From an uncultured Clostridium sp. (GTDB lineage Bacteria; Bacillota; Clostridia; TANB77; CAG-508): DNA of 64,000 nucleotides. Shown here piece by piece: positions 53,276 to 62,039 of this stretch. The position numbers were made by a program, and so were the translations under genes. The notes beneath the pieces were generated by a model. That model searched no databases. It worked only from the letters and a program-made list of their open reading frames with translations, and was not told where the DNA came from. Location: contig CAMMTN010000003.1 of the NCBI GenBank assembly GCA_946499885.1, positions 1 to 64,000 on the forward strand, written 5' to 3'. Position 1 is the stretch's first letter; the number at the start of each line of letters is the position of its first letter.

Positions 53276-53989
53276 CTATCTTATCAATGTTCCTATTTTT
53301 TCTCCTTTTACTATTTTAATAATATTTTCTGGTTCAGAAATTCCAAATACTATTAATTCTATATTATTATCTCTGCAAAGAGATATTGCAGTTGCGTCCA
53401 TTACTTTTAAATTTTCACTTAATATATCAGTATATGATATTTCATCATATTTTATAGCATTTTCATCTATTTTAGGATCTGCTGAATATACTCCATCAAT
53501 TGTTTTTCCAACCAAAATTACTTCTGCTTCTATTTCAGCTGCTCTTAAAGCTGCTGCTGTATCTGTTGTAAAATATGGATTTCCTGTTCCACATCCAAAA
53601 ATTACAACTCTTCCTTTTTCCAAATGTCTTACCGCTCTTCTTTTTATATATGGTTCTGCTATTTCTCTCATTTCAATAGCTGTTTGAAGCCTTGTGTATA
53701 CTCCTTTTTCTTCTAATGCATTTTGAAGTGCTAACCCATTCATTGTTGTAGCAAGCATTCCCATGTAGTCTGATGTAGTCCTATCCATTTTTTTATTTGC
53801 GCCTCTCCAAAAGTTTCCACCACCTACTACAACAGCTACTTCAGTTTTCATTTTTACCAATTCTTTAATTTGTTCACAGATTTTTTCAACTGTTTCAGTG
53901 TCAATACCCATTTTGTTTTCTCCAGCTAAAGCTTCTCCACTTAATTTAAGTAATATTCTTTTATACCTATTTTCTGGCACTTTTAACAC
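53276..53989 (-). CDS. pyrH: UMP kinase
   Basis: 237 residues. [40 protein letters not shown] and the ATP-site segment [20 protein letters not shown] are diagnostic of bacterial hexameric UMP kinase. It phosphorylates UMP and is regulated by GTP and UTP in this family. The first gene of the pyrH-frr-uppS-cdsA-rseP row; rpsB and tsf, its usual upstream neighbours, are not present here. Confidence 0.97.
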   Translation of the reverse strand: MLKVPENRYKRILLKLSGEALAGENKMGIDTETVEKICEQIKELVKMKTEVAVVVGGGNFWRGANKKMDRTTSDYMGMLATTMNGLALQNALEEKGVYTRLQTAIEMREIAEPYIKRRAVRHLEKGRVVIFGCGTGNPYFTTDTAAALRAAEIEAEVILVGKTIDGVYSADPKIDENAIKYDEISYTDILSENLKVMDATAISLCRDNNIELIVFGISEPENIIKIVKGEKIGTLIR

Positions 53990-54072
53990 TCTCCTTATTA
54001 TTATTTTAACTTGACATCTATTCTATCATATATTTGTAACTTTTTGCACCTTTTTTTTGAATTTTTTTAATT

Positions 54073-54201
54073 TAATTTTGAACTTTAGGGACGTTCCTTA
54101 AAGTTCATTTTTTAATTTATTAAAATATTAAAATAAATTTCCAAAATATGTTAGTTTTCTTCTAAATGAACTTTAAGGAACGTCCCTAAAGTTCAAAATT
54201 A
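54073..54201. repeat. Interspersed repeat, X-GGGACGTTCC-X' family, paired copy D
   Basis: Arms 54073-54110 and 54164-54201 are perfect 38-bp reverse complements around a 53-nt AT-rich loop. In each arm TGAACTTTA and TAAAGTTCA bracket GGGACGTTCC. It separates pyrH from the divergent sortase gene. Confidence 0.85.
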
Positions 54202-54265
54202 AGTAAATATTTTTTTCTAAATAGTAAATAATAAATAATATTAAATTTACTTAAAGGATTTTTGT

Positions 54266-54907
54266 ATGAATCAAATATTATTTAATAAAGAAAATAATAA
54301 AATAAATATCTCTGTAACTTCAACCAATAATAATTTATATAAAAGTATGTTTATTTTTTCTATTTTTTTACTCTTTATTTCTATTATCTTTTTATTTGTC
54401 AAATTATATAAAAATTCTATAAATGAACAAATATCAAAGAAATTAAACACTTCATATTCAGTATCTACTTTATACTCAGGAAACACAAACTTAGAAAATA
54501 TATCAAATAAATCTACTCCATTTGTTATAGGCATTATAAAAATAGATAAAATAAATGTAAATTATTCAATACTTTCTATCAGTAATAATGAATTATTAGA
54601 TATCTCTGTTTGTAGGTTTGCAGGTCCTATGCCAAATGAAATTGGTAATTTATGTATAGCTGGTCACAATTATGTAGATTATAAATTTTTTAGTAGATTA
54701 AACGAACTAAATATTAATGATGAAATAACTATTTTTGATTTAAATGGAAATTTCAAAAATTATTCTGTATATAAAAAATATGAAATCCTTCCGAATGATA
54801 TTTCTTGTACTTCTCAAGAAACAAATAATTTAAGAATAGTAACTTTGATAACTTGCAACAATGTTAATGGAAAACGATTAGTTCTGCAAGCTAAAGAGAT
54901 ACCTTAA
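54266..54907 (+). CDS. Sortase
   Basis: 213 residues. One N-terminal helix (about 27-47), then the sortase beta-barrel. Catalytic residues are visible: IAGHNYVDYKF (His), VTLITCNNVNGKRLVL (Cys in TLITC and Arg in KRLVL). It joins LPxTG-type proteins to the wall or to each other. Size and TLxTC suggest class A/D/E rather than B; I do not assign the class. An LPQTG protein is encoded convergently just after it, a likely substrate. Confidence 0.9.
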   Translation: MNQILFNKENNKINISVTSTNNNLYKSMFIFSIFLLFISIIFLFVKLYKNSINEQISKKLNTSYSVSTLYSGNTNLENISNKSTPFVIGIIKIDKINVNYSILSISNNELLDISVCRFAGPMPNEIGNLCIAGHNYVDYKFFSRLNELNINDEITIFDLNGNFKNYSVYKKYEILPNDISCTSQETNNLRIVTLITCNNVNGKRLVLQAKEIP

Positions 54908-54927
54908 AGAATTCAAGGTATCTCTTT
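54893..54927 (+). terminator. Sortase gene terminator
   Basis: AAAGAGATACCTT (54893-54905) pairs exactly with AAGGTATCTCTTT (54915-54927); the left arm overlaps the stop codon. Confidence 0.85.
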
Positions 54928-54932
54928 GACAA

Positions 54933-54973
54933 TGTTTTGGCGTGAAAAGGCCTGTCCCCATCGTGCCAAAACA
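54933..54973. repeat. Interspersed repeat, X-GGGGACAGGCC-X' family, single copy E
   Basis: TGTTTTGGC (54933-54941) and GCCAAAACA (54965-54973) bracket CGATGGGGACAGGCCTTTTC on the minus strand. It lies between the convergent sortase and LPQTG genes. Confidence 0.75.
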
Positions 54974-54975
54974 AA

Positions 54976-55329
54976 TTATGATTTATAATCTCTTATTTTC
55001 TTATATGCATATATAGCAACTATTACACAAACTATTATAAAGAACATTACTGTTATGTCTTCTGTAACACCAGTTTGAGGAAGATTATTTCCTGATTCAC
55101 TTTGTTTATTTGTATCTGGTTGAACAATTGTGTTACTTGTTGTGTTTGTTGTTGTATTTGTCGTTATATTAGTTGTTGTATTTGTTGTTACAGTATTACT
55201 ACTTAGTGAATTAGAATTTAAAAAATCATCTAAGTCTAATGTATTACTTGTTGCTTTAACTTGAACAGCTATACCTATAACTAAAAATAAAATAACTAAA
55301 AAAACTATCATTTTCTTTGACTTTAACAT
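54976..55329 (-). CDS. Small LPQTG cell-wall-anchored protein, Thr/Asn-rich
   Basis: 117 residues: signal peptide (MLKSKKMIVFLVILFLVIGI, cleavage near VKATS), a short mature part with a TNTTTNTT-type low-complexity stretch (about 49-68), then NNLPQTGVTEDITVMFFIIV and a positively charged KKIRDYKS tail. Motif, helix and tail make a complete sorting signal. The mature domain is only about 60 residues, so it may be a linker-type or decoy substrate. Convergent neighbour is the sortase. Confidence 0.85.
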   Translation of the reverse strand: MLKSKKMIVFLVILFLVIGIAVQVKATSNTLDLDDFLNSNSLSSNTVTTNTTTNITTNTTTNTTSNTIVQPDTNKQSESGNNLPQTGVTEDITVMFFIIVCVIVAIYAYKKIRDYKS

Positions 55330-55475
55330 ACCTTACCTCTCCTTTTTCATTAGATACATTTGTATTATTATTTATCAATTATAAATTTTTATACATAAAT
55401 AATAAAACACTTACATATTTATTGTACTATTATTTATGTGTTACGTCAAGTATTTTTTCGACATTTTTTTGTTTT

Positions 55476-56567
55476 TTACACATTAAACCTAAACAAAACA
55501 ATATCTCCTTCTTGCATTATATAATCTTTACCTTCAGAGCGAACTAATCCTTTTTCTTTAGCTGAGTTCATACTTCCTTCTTTTATTAAATCATCATAAG
55601 AAACAATTTCTGCCCTAATAAACCCTCTTTCTATATCGCTATGTATCTTCCCAGCAGCCTGTGGTGCTTTTGTTCCTTTTTTTATTGTCCATGCTCTTAC
55701 TTCTGGCTCTCCAGCTGTTAAAAATGACATTAGACCTAACAAATTATAACTTGACTTTATAACTTTATCTAGACCTGATTCTTCTAATCCTAATGCTTTT
55801 AGCATCTCTTTTTTATCTTCTCCATCTATTGCTGCAAGCTCTTCTTCTATTTTTACACATAATGGAATAACTTCTGCCTTTTCTTCTTTAGCATATTTTA
55901 CTACTTTTTTTACATTTTCATCTTCAAATGGATTTACCAATTGTTCTTCTGATACATTTGCTATATATAATATTGGTTTCATTGTTAATAGATATGTATC
56001 TTTAAGTATTTCTTGTTCTTCTTCATTAAAGCTTAAAGTTCTTGCTGATTTTCCTTGTTCCAATGTAGCTTTAATCTTTTCAAACAATTCTACTTCTTGT
56101 GCGTATTTTTTATCAGCCTTAAGTTTCTTTTTTGCATTATCTATTTTCTTATCTATAGTTTCAATATCTGCAAATATTAATTCTAAATTTATTGTTTCCA
56201 TATCTCTTTTAGAATCAATGCTTCCATCAACATGGACTATGTTAGGATCTTCAAAACATCTTACTACTTCGCAAATTGCATCTACTTCACGAATATGTGA
56301 TAAGAATTTATTTCCCAACCCTTCTCCTTTACTTGCACCTTTTACTAATCCCGCAATATCTACAAACTCAATTATGGCATGAGTTGTTTTTTTTGCATTA
56401 TACATTTTTGTAAGTACTTCTAATCTTTCATCTGGCACAGGAACAACTCCAATATTGGGTTCTATTGTACAAAAAGGATAATTTGCACATTCTGCTCCAG
56501 CATTTGTAATTGCATTAAACATTGTACTCTTTCCTACATTTGGTAATCCTACTATTCCTATTTTCAT
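55476..56567 (-). CDS. ychF: Redox-regulated ATPase YchF
   Basis: 363 residues. KIGIVGLPNVGKSTMFNAIT (P-loop), FVDIAGLVKGASKGEGLGNK (switch II region with the glycine-rich loop), IANVSEEQL (NxxE in place of NKxD, giving ATP preference) and a C-terminal TGS domain with GFIRAEIVSYDDLIKEGSMN. It is an Obg-family ATPase linked to translation and stress. Complete. Confidence 0.97.
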   Translation of the reverse strand: MKIGIVGLPNVGKSTMFNAITNAGAECANYPFCTIEPNIGVVPVPDERLEVLTKMYNAKKTTHAIIEFVDIAGLVKGASKGEGLGNKFLSHIREVDAICEVVRCFEDPNIVHVDGSIDSKRDMETINLELIFADIETIDKKIDNAKKKLKADKKYAQEVELFEKIKATLEQGKSARTLSFNEEEQEILKDTYLLTMKPILYIANVSEEQLVNPFEDENVKKVVKYAKEEKAEVIPLCVKIEEELAAIDGEDKKEMLKALGLEESGLDKVIKSSYNLLGLMSFLTAGEPEVRAWTIKKGTKAPQAAGKIHSDIERGFIRAEIVSYDDLIKEGSMNSAKEKGLVRSEGKDYIMQEGDIVLFRFNV

Positions 56568-56641
56568 ATTTTCTCACATTCCTTTCTCAATGCACCACTT
56601 ACTTTTTTGTCCTTATTCAGAAAGTTTATTCTTACTTAATA

Positions 56642-57739
56642 TTATATTGTTATTTCTTCATTTACTTTGATATTAACTTCGTTTACTTTCGGTTTTGTTT
56701 CTTCTATATTATTTTCTACAGTTTCATTTGTAATTTTGTTTGCAATCTGGTTTGCTGTTTCATTTGCAATTTCATTTGTAACTTGATTTACTGTTTCATT
56801 TGTAACTTGATTTACTGTTTCATTTGTAATTTCATTTGTAACTTGGTTTACTATTTCATTTGTAATTTCATTTTTTTCTATAGTATTATTCTCATTATCA
56901 TTTTCTTCTTTATCTTCTAATTCTTTTAGATATTTTGGCCATGGATTTCTACTATCTGGGTCAGTTGGATCCCAACCCCTTATATTGTTTGGAGCGTTAG
57001 ATATTTTCCTTGCTGTTGGCTTTCCTAATGGTCCAGGATTTGAACTAGAATAAAATTCTACTTTTGTTCCTGAAGCTATATTATTAAATATCCATAATGC
57101 GTCTTTTGTTGTAAGTCGTACACAACCTAAAGATGCTTTTGTCCCTAGCTTATCATAAGCCCACCACTCTAAAGAAGAATGATTACCTTTTTCTAAATAA
57201 GGAACTGAATGGAATAATATATCTCCATATATCTGCGTTACATAATGTCCGTAAACACTTCCTATCATTTCAAGCCATTCCCATCTATATCCTATTGTAT
57301 ATACTCCTGAAGTAGGTGTATGTGTTCCTGTAGAACAAACCATTGCTTTTACTGGAACTGTATACTTTCCATCTGAATCTTTTGTATATATATTGACTAC
57401 TTGTGCACCATAATTTACCTTAATATAGTATTTAGGTGTATTTATATTTTGTTTTTCATTTTTATTGTTTTTATTTTCTTTTTTATCTTCTTCTACAAGT
57501 TTTTTTAAATCATCTTGTGATGTTACATTTTCTAGAGTTTCAAAATTTTCCTGTGAATTAGTTACTTCTTGAGATTCCTCTAAATCAAAGTCTGTACTTG
57601 TTTGTATCATTTTTGTATGATTAATATACTCAAAAGCACCAATTGTGATTGCGAATGTTATTATCATTGCTCCTAATATAGCAAATGCTGCAATTTCGTC
57701 TTTTACTTTTGAATTTAATTTTTGTTTAAATCTTTCCAT
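56642..57739 (-). CDS. L,D-transpeptidase with Asn/Glu/Thr repeat tail
   Basis: 365 residues. N-terminal helix (about 17-37), acidic linker, YkuD domain (about 103-235) with IYGDILFHSVPYLEKGNHSS and KASLGCVRLTTKDALWIFNN, catalytic Cys in LGCVRL. The C-terminal 90 residues are a low-complexity tail built of about six imperfect NETVNQVT-type octads, encoded by a 24-bp direct repeat (about 56740-56880). The tail is probably outside the cell and might be a wall-spanning stalk. It makes 3-3 crosslinks like the enzyme at 25843. Confidence 0.85.
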   Translation of the reverse strand: MERFKQKLNSKVKDEIAAFAILGAMIITFAITIGAFEYINHTKMIQTSTDFDLEESQEVTNSQENFETLENVTSQDDLKKLVEEDKKENKNNKNEKQNINTPKYYIKVNYGAQVVNIYTKDSDGKYTVPVKAMVCSTGTHTPTSGVYTIGYRWEWLEMIGSVYGHYVTQIYGDILFHSVPYLEKGNHSSLEWWAYDKLGTKASLGCVRLTTKDALWIFNNIASGTKVEFYSSSNPGPLGKPTARKISNAPNNIRGWDPTDPDSRNPWPKYLKELEDKEENDNENNTIEKNEITNEIVNQVTNEITNETVNQVTNETVNQVTNEIANETANQIANKITNETVENNIEETKPKVNEVNIKVNEEITI

Positions 57740-57822
57740 ATTTTCCCCTTTGTTTATACTTTAATAAATCACTAAAATATTATATCATTTTATATTAAAA
57801 TTGCAATAGAAAAAAGAAAAAG

Positions 57823-57842
57823 TCGCACTAAAAATTGTGCGA
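57823..57842 (-). terminator. Terminator after tRNA-Thr
   Basis: TCGCAC (57823-57828) pairs with GTGCGA (57837-57842); on the minus strand it is followed by CTTTTTCTTTTTTC. It ends the sigH-tRNA transcript. Confidence 0.9.
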
Positions 57843-57848
57843 TTCTTT

Positions 57849-57924
57849 TGGAGCTTCCAGACGGAATCGAACCGTCGACCCCAGCCTTACCATGGCTGTG
57901 CTCTACCTACTGAGCTATAGAAGC
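57849..57924 (-). tRNA. tRNA-Thr (anticodon GGU)
   Basis: 76 nt including an encoded CCA end (57849-57851). Acceptor arms GCTTCTA and TGGAAGC, D arm TAGCTCAGTAGGTAGAGCA, anticodon arm AGCC-ATGGTAA-GGCT with GGT at 34-36, and T arm GACGGTTCGATTCCGTC. Discriminator U. It lies only 2 nt after the sigH stop and uses the same terminator, so it is probably processed from the sigH mRNA. Confidence 0.97.
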
Positions 57925-57926
57925 AC

Positions 57927-58577
57927 TTAATCTTGCTTTAAGCCTTTTATAGCTTTTTTGCGTATACGTTGTATAGCATTATCTATGGATTTTACAGGTG
58001 TATCTAATTCATTTGCTATTTGAATATAACTTTTACCATTAATATATTTAGTTAAAACTTTTTTTTCAAAATCACTAAGTGATTTGTCAATTGCATCTTC
58101 TAAACTTTGGTAATATTCTTTTTTAGTTATTGTATCTAGCGGGTCTTCAACTAAATTTGAGTAAAATACATCCATTAAATCTGTTTCATTTTCCCCATCT
58201 ATATCATTATATGCAGATATATTTAAAGATAAATATGAATTAAGTGGAATATGTTTTTGTCTATTAGAAGTTTTTATGGCTGTTATTAATTGTCTTTCTA
58301 TACACATATTAGCAAAACTTTTAAAAGAATTTTGCATGCCTTTTTTATAACTTTTAATTGCTTTAAATAATCCAATTAGTCCCTCTTGAAATATATCGTC
58401 TTTTTCTGCTCCCACAATAAAATATTTGCTAACTTTAATATTAACTAATTCTTTATATTTATTAATTAAATATTCAAAAGCAATTTTATCACCAGATTTA
58501 ATAATTTCTATTAAATCTTCATCCTTTATATTGTCATAATCTTTATTTATAGAGTAAAAAACATTAGCACTTTCCAT
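57927..58577 (-). CDS. sigH: RNA polymerase sigma-H factor (early sporulation/transition)
   Basis: 216 residues. Region 2 has LIEIIKSGDKIAFEYLINKY, GAEKDDIFQEGLIGLFKAIK and SFKSFANMCIERQLITAIKT, followed by NRQKHIPLNSYLSLN, the strongly conserved SigH signature. Region 4 is LSDFEKKVLTKYINGKSYIQ and PVKSIDNAIQRIRKKAIKGL. It drives entry into sporulation and competence-type regulons in Firmicutes. It is followed immediately by tRNA-Thr. The start has AGGAGGTATC upstream. Confidence 0.95.
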   Translation of the reverse strand: MESANVFYSINKDYDNIKDEDLIEIIKSGDKIAFEYLINKYKELVNIKVSKYFIVGAEKDDIFQEGLIGLFKAIKSYKKGMQNSFKSFANMCIERQLITAIKTSNRQKHIPLNSYLSLNISAYNDIDGENETDLMDVFYSNLVEDPLDTITKKEYYQSLEDAIDKSLSDFEKKVLTKYINGKSYIQIANELDTPVKSIDNAIQRIRKKAIKGLKQD

Positions 58578-58740
58578 ATTTATAAAGATACCTCCTGAAG
58601 TTTCCTATGTGCTTAATTATATGCTAGTCCAGCTTTTTAGTCAATAGCAAATTGAATTTTTCTTTAAAATATGATAAAATTTTGTTGTATTTTATTGCAT
58701 AATATGCAAAAGTAAGCATGTGTATTTTGGGAGGTTTATA

Positions 58741-60438
58741 ATGGCGTATGATGGCTTAGTTAATTATTCGATAGTTAAAGAATTAAAAAATAAAATTATA
58801 AATGGAAAAATAGATAAAATTTTTGAACCGAATTCTGAAGAAATTATTTTAGGTATTTATTCTAATGGAGTAAAATATGCTTTAGAGTTAGTTATATCTT
58901 CTAATTATTATAGAGTAAATCTTACTACAAAATCTAAGCAAAATCCTAGTGAAGCACCTAATTTTTGTATGACTCTAAGAAAATATCTATTAGGAACTCA
59001 TATAACAAATATATATACTAATGGATTAGAAAGAATTATATTTATCGAATTTGAAGGTTTTAATAAAACAAAGGATTTTTCTAAAAAAATCTTAATTATC
59101 GAACTTATGGGAAAGCATAGTAATATCATTCTTGTCAATAATGAAAATATTATTATTGATGCACTTAAACACTTTTCTATTAATTCCGGTTCTCTTAGAA
59201 ATATTTATATTGGAGCAAAATATGAACTTCCTAAATCAGATAAATTAGACTTTTTTGAAATTAAAGATGAAAATGATTTTTACAATGTTTTAAAAAATAA
59301 TTCTATTAGACTTAATTCTAATTCTTTAATAAATATAATTAGTAATACATTTACTGGAATGAGTAAAACTTCTATTTCTTCATTTGAAAAAGTGTTAGAA
59401 ATTTGTGATGAATTTAATATTAATTCTGTCAAAGCTTTATTTAGTTATATATCTAAAACCATTTTTGAAAATAATGTGATAGGAAATTTATTTGAAAATA
59501 ATTATTCATTAAAAATTGCTTCTAATAAAGAAGATTTACAGTTAAATTTTTTCTTAGATGACTATTATTTTGAAAGAGAAGTAAATACTAATTTTATAAA
59601 TTACAGAAATAATTTACTTAAGTTAATACTTATAAAACTTAGTAAATTAAATAATAAACTTGATTTAATAAATAAAAAAATTACTGAATGTAACGATGCA
59701 GAAAAATACAAATTATATGGAGAACTTATTACATCTAACTTGTATAGAATTAATGATTATCATACTGATTCAATTACTCTAGAAAATTATTATGATAACA
59801 ACAAAGAAATTACAATACTTTTAGATAAAAGTATTACTCCTTCTTCAAATGCTAAGAATTTTTTCAAAAAATATAAGAAATTAAAAATCGCTCAAGAGTA
59901 TGTAAATAATCAAAAAACATCAATTTTAAATGATATAAATTATATTGAAAGTGTAATATATGAAATAAATTCTTCAAATACTATTGATGATATGGATGAT
60001 ATATATAGTGAAATACAAGAAAATGAGATTGGCATTTTAAAAAACAAAAGTAAACAAAATAAGAAAATAAAACATACTTCAAAAAAATCACCTAATAAAA
60101 TTGGTGAGTTATTAAAATATGATATAGATGGATTTACTGTTTTAATTGGAAAAAATAATAAGCAGAATGATTATATCACAACAAAACTTGCAAATAAAGA
60201 AGACTTGTGGTTCCATGTAAAAGATTTTCACGGAAGTCATGTGGTTTTAAGAACCGAAAATAAAACTCCTTCTTCTGAAACTTTATATAAATGTGCTTGT
60301 CTTGCTAAAGAGCATAGCAAGGCAAAACAAAGTTCAAATGTTCCAGTTGATTATACTTATGTGAAATTTGTAAAAAAACCCTCTGGAAGTAAACCTGGAA
60401 TGGTTGCGTATAGTAATAATAAAACAATTTATATATGA
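58741..60438 (+). CDS. rqcH: RqcH (NFACT/FbpA-family ribosome quality control protein)
   Basis: 565 residues from the ATG at 58741, 6 nt after GGGAGG; a frame from 58720 overlaps that site. MAYDGLVNYSIVKELKNKII is the NFACT-N start. HhH-like and long coiled-coil parts (about 280-430) follow, then the NFACT-R domain with DLWFHVKDFHGSHVVLRTE and DYTYVKFVKKPSGSKPGMVA. It adds C-terminal alanine tails to stalled nascent chains on split 50S subunits; older names call it fibronectin-binding protein. Divergent from sigH. No CGG codon in the frame. Confidence 0.95.
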   Translation: MAYDGLVNYSIVKELKNKIINGKIDKIFEPNSEEIILGIYSNGVKYALELVISSNYYRVNLTTKSKQNPSEAPNFCMTLRKYLLGTHITNIYTNGLERIIFIEFEGFNKTKDFSKKILIIELMGKHSNIILVNNENIIIDALKHFSINSGSLRNIYIGAKYELPKSDKLDFFEIKDENDFYNVLKNNSIRLNSNSLINIISNTFTGMSKTSISSFEKVLEICDEFNINSVKALFSYISKTIFENNVIGNLFENNYSLKIASNKEDLQLNFFLDDYYFEREVNTNFINYRNNLLKLILIKLSKLNNKLDLINKKITECNDAEKYKLYGELITSNLYRINDYHTDSITLENYYDNNKEITILLDKSITPSSNAKNFFKKYKKLKIAQEYVNNQKTSILNDINYIESVIYEINSSNTIDDMDDIYSEIQENEIGILKNKSKQNKKIKHTSKKSPNKIGELLKYDIDGFTVLIGKNNKQNDYITTKLANKEDLWFHVKDFHGSHVVLRTENKTPSSETLYKCACLAKEHSKAKQSSNVPVDYTYVKFVKKPSGSKPGMVAYSNNKTIYI

Positions 60439-60441
60439 ATT

Positions 60442-60466
60442 GCCCCTCCACAAAATGTGGAGGGGC
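60442..60466 (+). terminator. rqcH terminator
   Basis: GCCCCTCCACA (60442-60452) pairs with TGTGGAGGGGC (60456-60466), loop AAA, 4 bp after the stop. A second weak pairing (TTAGCC/GGCTA, about 60467-60489) could serve the minus-strand gene. Confidence 0.85.
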
Positions 60467-60499
60467 TTAGCCTTTTAATTAATTAGGCTACTTGAGGAT

Positions 60500-60712
60500 T
60501 CAGCAAATAATTTTAATTTTGTCAGTCGGACGGCCCATAAGAATCGAAATCGTATTCTTCATCTCCCTCTGCTCATCAAAGCTCATAGGGTTGTGCAGGG
60601 TGATTTCGATTGTCCCTGTGCTGTCCCGGATGTCATCAATTTGGGAATGCGGATCAAATGTAGCGAGAATCTCGCTAACTTCTGCCTTCATTTCGTCCAA
60701 ACGCTTATTCAT
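60500..60712 (-). CDS. Small acidic protein of foreign composition
   Basis: 70 residues: MNKRLDEMKAEVSEILATFD, PHSQIDDIRDSTGTIEITLH and a basic end GRPTDKIKIIC. AAGGAGG lies 7 nt before the ATG. GC-rich codons, including an in-frame CGG (in DDIRDS), contrast with rqcH and adh on either side. Helix, two strands, helix and a last strand suggest a compact alpha/beta fold. No family recognised. It is a stand-alone gene, similar in style to those at 22779 and 24293. Confidence 0.65.
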   Translation of the reverse strand: MNKRLDEMKAEVSEILATFDPHSQIDDIRDSTGTIEITLHNPMSFDEQREMKNTISILMGRPTDKIKIIC

Positions 60713-60777
60713 TTGAAAATCCTCCTTATATTAAGTGATATATAAATTATAGCATATCATTTACATAATGTCAAACA

Positions 60778-61935
60778 CTACATTGCCTCTTCATATAATT
60801 TTATAAAATCTTCTTTTGAAACTTCTCTTGGATTTCCTGGTTTACATGGATCTTCCATTGCTTTATCAGCAAGCATTGGTATATCTTCAACTTTTCCTCC
60901 AACTTCACCTACTGTTTGGGTTATTCCAACTCTTTCTGATAAATCTTTTATCTTTTCACAGAAAGTTTTTATAACCTCTTCTTTAGTGAATTTAGTAGCA
61001 TCTGTATGGAAAGCCTGAGTTAGTATTTCTCTATATTCTTCATAGCTTACTTCACCATTAAATTTCATAACTGTTGGAAGAAGAATTGCATTAGCTAGTC
61101 CGTGTGGTGTATCATATACAGCACCTAATTGATGAGCCATTGAGTGAACAATTCCAAGTCCAACATTTGAAAATGCCATACCTGCAATATATTGTCCAAG
61201 TCCCATATTATTTATTGCTTCTTGATTTTTCTCATTAACAGCTTTATCTAAGTTATCATATATTAATTGGATTGCTTTCATAGAAAACATTTGAGACATT
61301 GTATTTCTATTTTTTGTAATATAACCTTCAATTGCATGTGTTAAAGCATCCATACCCGTTGAAGCTGCAATAGACTTAGGCATAGAAGCCATAAGTTCTG
61401 TATCAACAATTGCCATAATTGGAATATCATGTTCATCTACACATACCATTTTTATTTCTCTTTCTGGATCTGTGATAACATAATTGATTGTAACTTCTGC
61501 TGCAGTTCCTGCTGTTGTTGGAAGCGCTATAATAGGTAAGCCTTTATTTTTTGTATTAGAAACTCCATTTAAAGAAACAACATCTGCTCTATCAGGATTT
61601 GTCATTATAATAGATATAGCTTTTGCAGTATCTATACTAGAACCTCCACCTACTGCAACTATTAAATCAGCACCAATTTCTTTGCACATTTTTATTCCTT
61701 CATTAACATTAGCTATTGGTGGATTTGGGAGCACATCATGATATACACCATATTCAATTCCAGCCTCATCTAATATATCTGTAATTTTTTTGCTCACTCC
61801 AACTTCATATAAAGATTTATCTGTTACTACTAAAACCTTTTTAAAGCCTCTATTTTTAATTTCATCTGCAAGAACACTTCTTGCACCTTCTCCAAAATAA
61901 GATGTTTCGTTTAAAACAAATTTTGTAACTGACAT
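60778..61935 (-). CDS. Iron-containing alcohol dehydrogenase
   Basis: 385 residues, the usual length. Nucleotide-binding GGGSSIDTAKAISIIMTNPD and the TAGTAAEVTINYVI segment, then metal ligands in GLGIVHSMAHQLGAVYDTPH GLAN (three histidines plus the upstream Asp in TGMDALTHAIEGY). Group III Fe-dependent dehydrogenases reduce aldehydes such as lactaldehyde, propionaldehyde or butyraldehyde with NADH. It follows the aldehyde dehydrogenase and a repeat copy. The fucO/adh type cannot be told from sequence. Confidence 0.92.
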   Translation of the reverse strand: MSVTKFVLNETSYFGEGARSVLADEIKNRGFKKVLVVTDKSLYEVGVSKKITDILDEAGIEYGVYHDVLPNPPIANVNEGIKMCKEIGADLIVAVGGGSSIDTAKAISIIMTNPDRADVVSLNGVSNTKNKGLPIIALPTTAGTAAEVTINYVITDPEREIKMVCVDEHDIPIMAIVDTELMASMPKSIAASTGMDALTHAIEGYITKNRNTMSQMFSMKAIQLIYDNLDKAVNEKNQEAINNMGLGQYIAGMAFSNVGLGIVHSMAHQLGAVYDTPHGLANAILLPTVMKFNGEVSYEEYREILTQAFHTDATKFTKEEVIKTFCEKIKDLSERVGITQTVGEVGGKVEDIPMLADKAMEDPCKPGNPREVSKEDFIKLYEEAM

Positions 61936-61952
61936 TTTTAATTTCCTCCTTG

Positions 61953-62036
61953 TAAAAAAGGGACAGGCCTTTTTCTGTACTTTTGTCTAATTTATGGACA
62001 CACCTTAACTTTTATTTTTTTGGCCTGCCTCCACTT
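61953..62036. repeat. Interspersed repeat, GGGACAGGCC family, degenerate paired copy F
   Basis: AAAAAGGGACAGGCCTTTTT (about 61955-61974) faces TTTTTTTGGCCTGCCTCC (about 62015-62032) in inverted orientation with mismatches. It fills the spacer between the aldehyde and alcohol dehydrogenase genes. Confidence 0.55.
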
Positions 62037-62039
62037 TGA

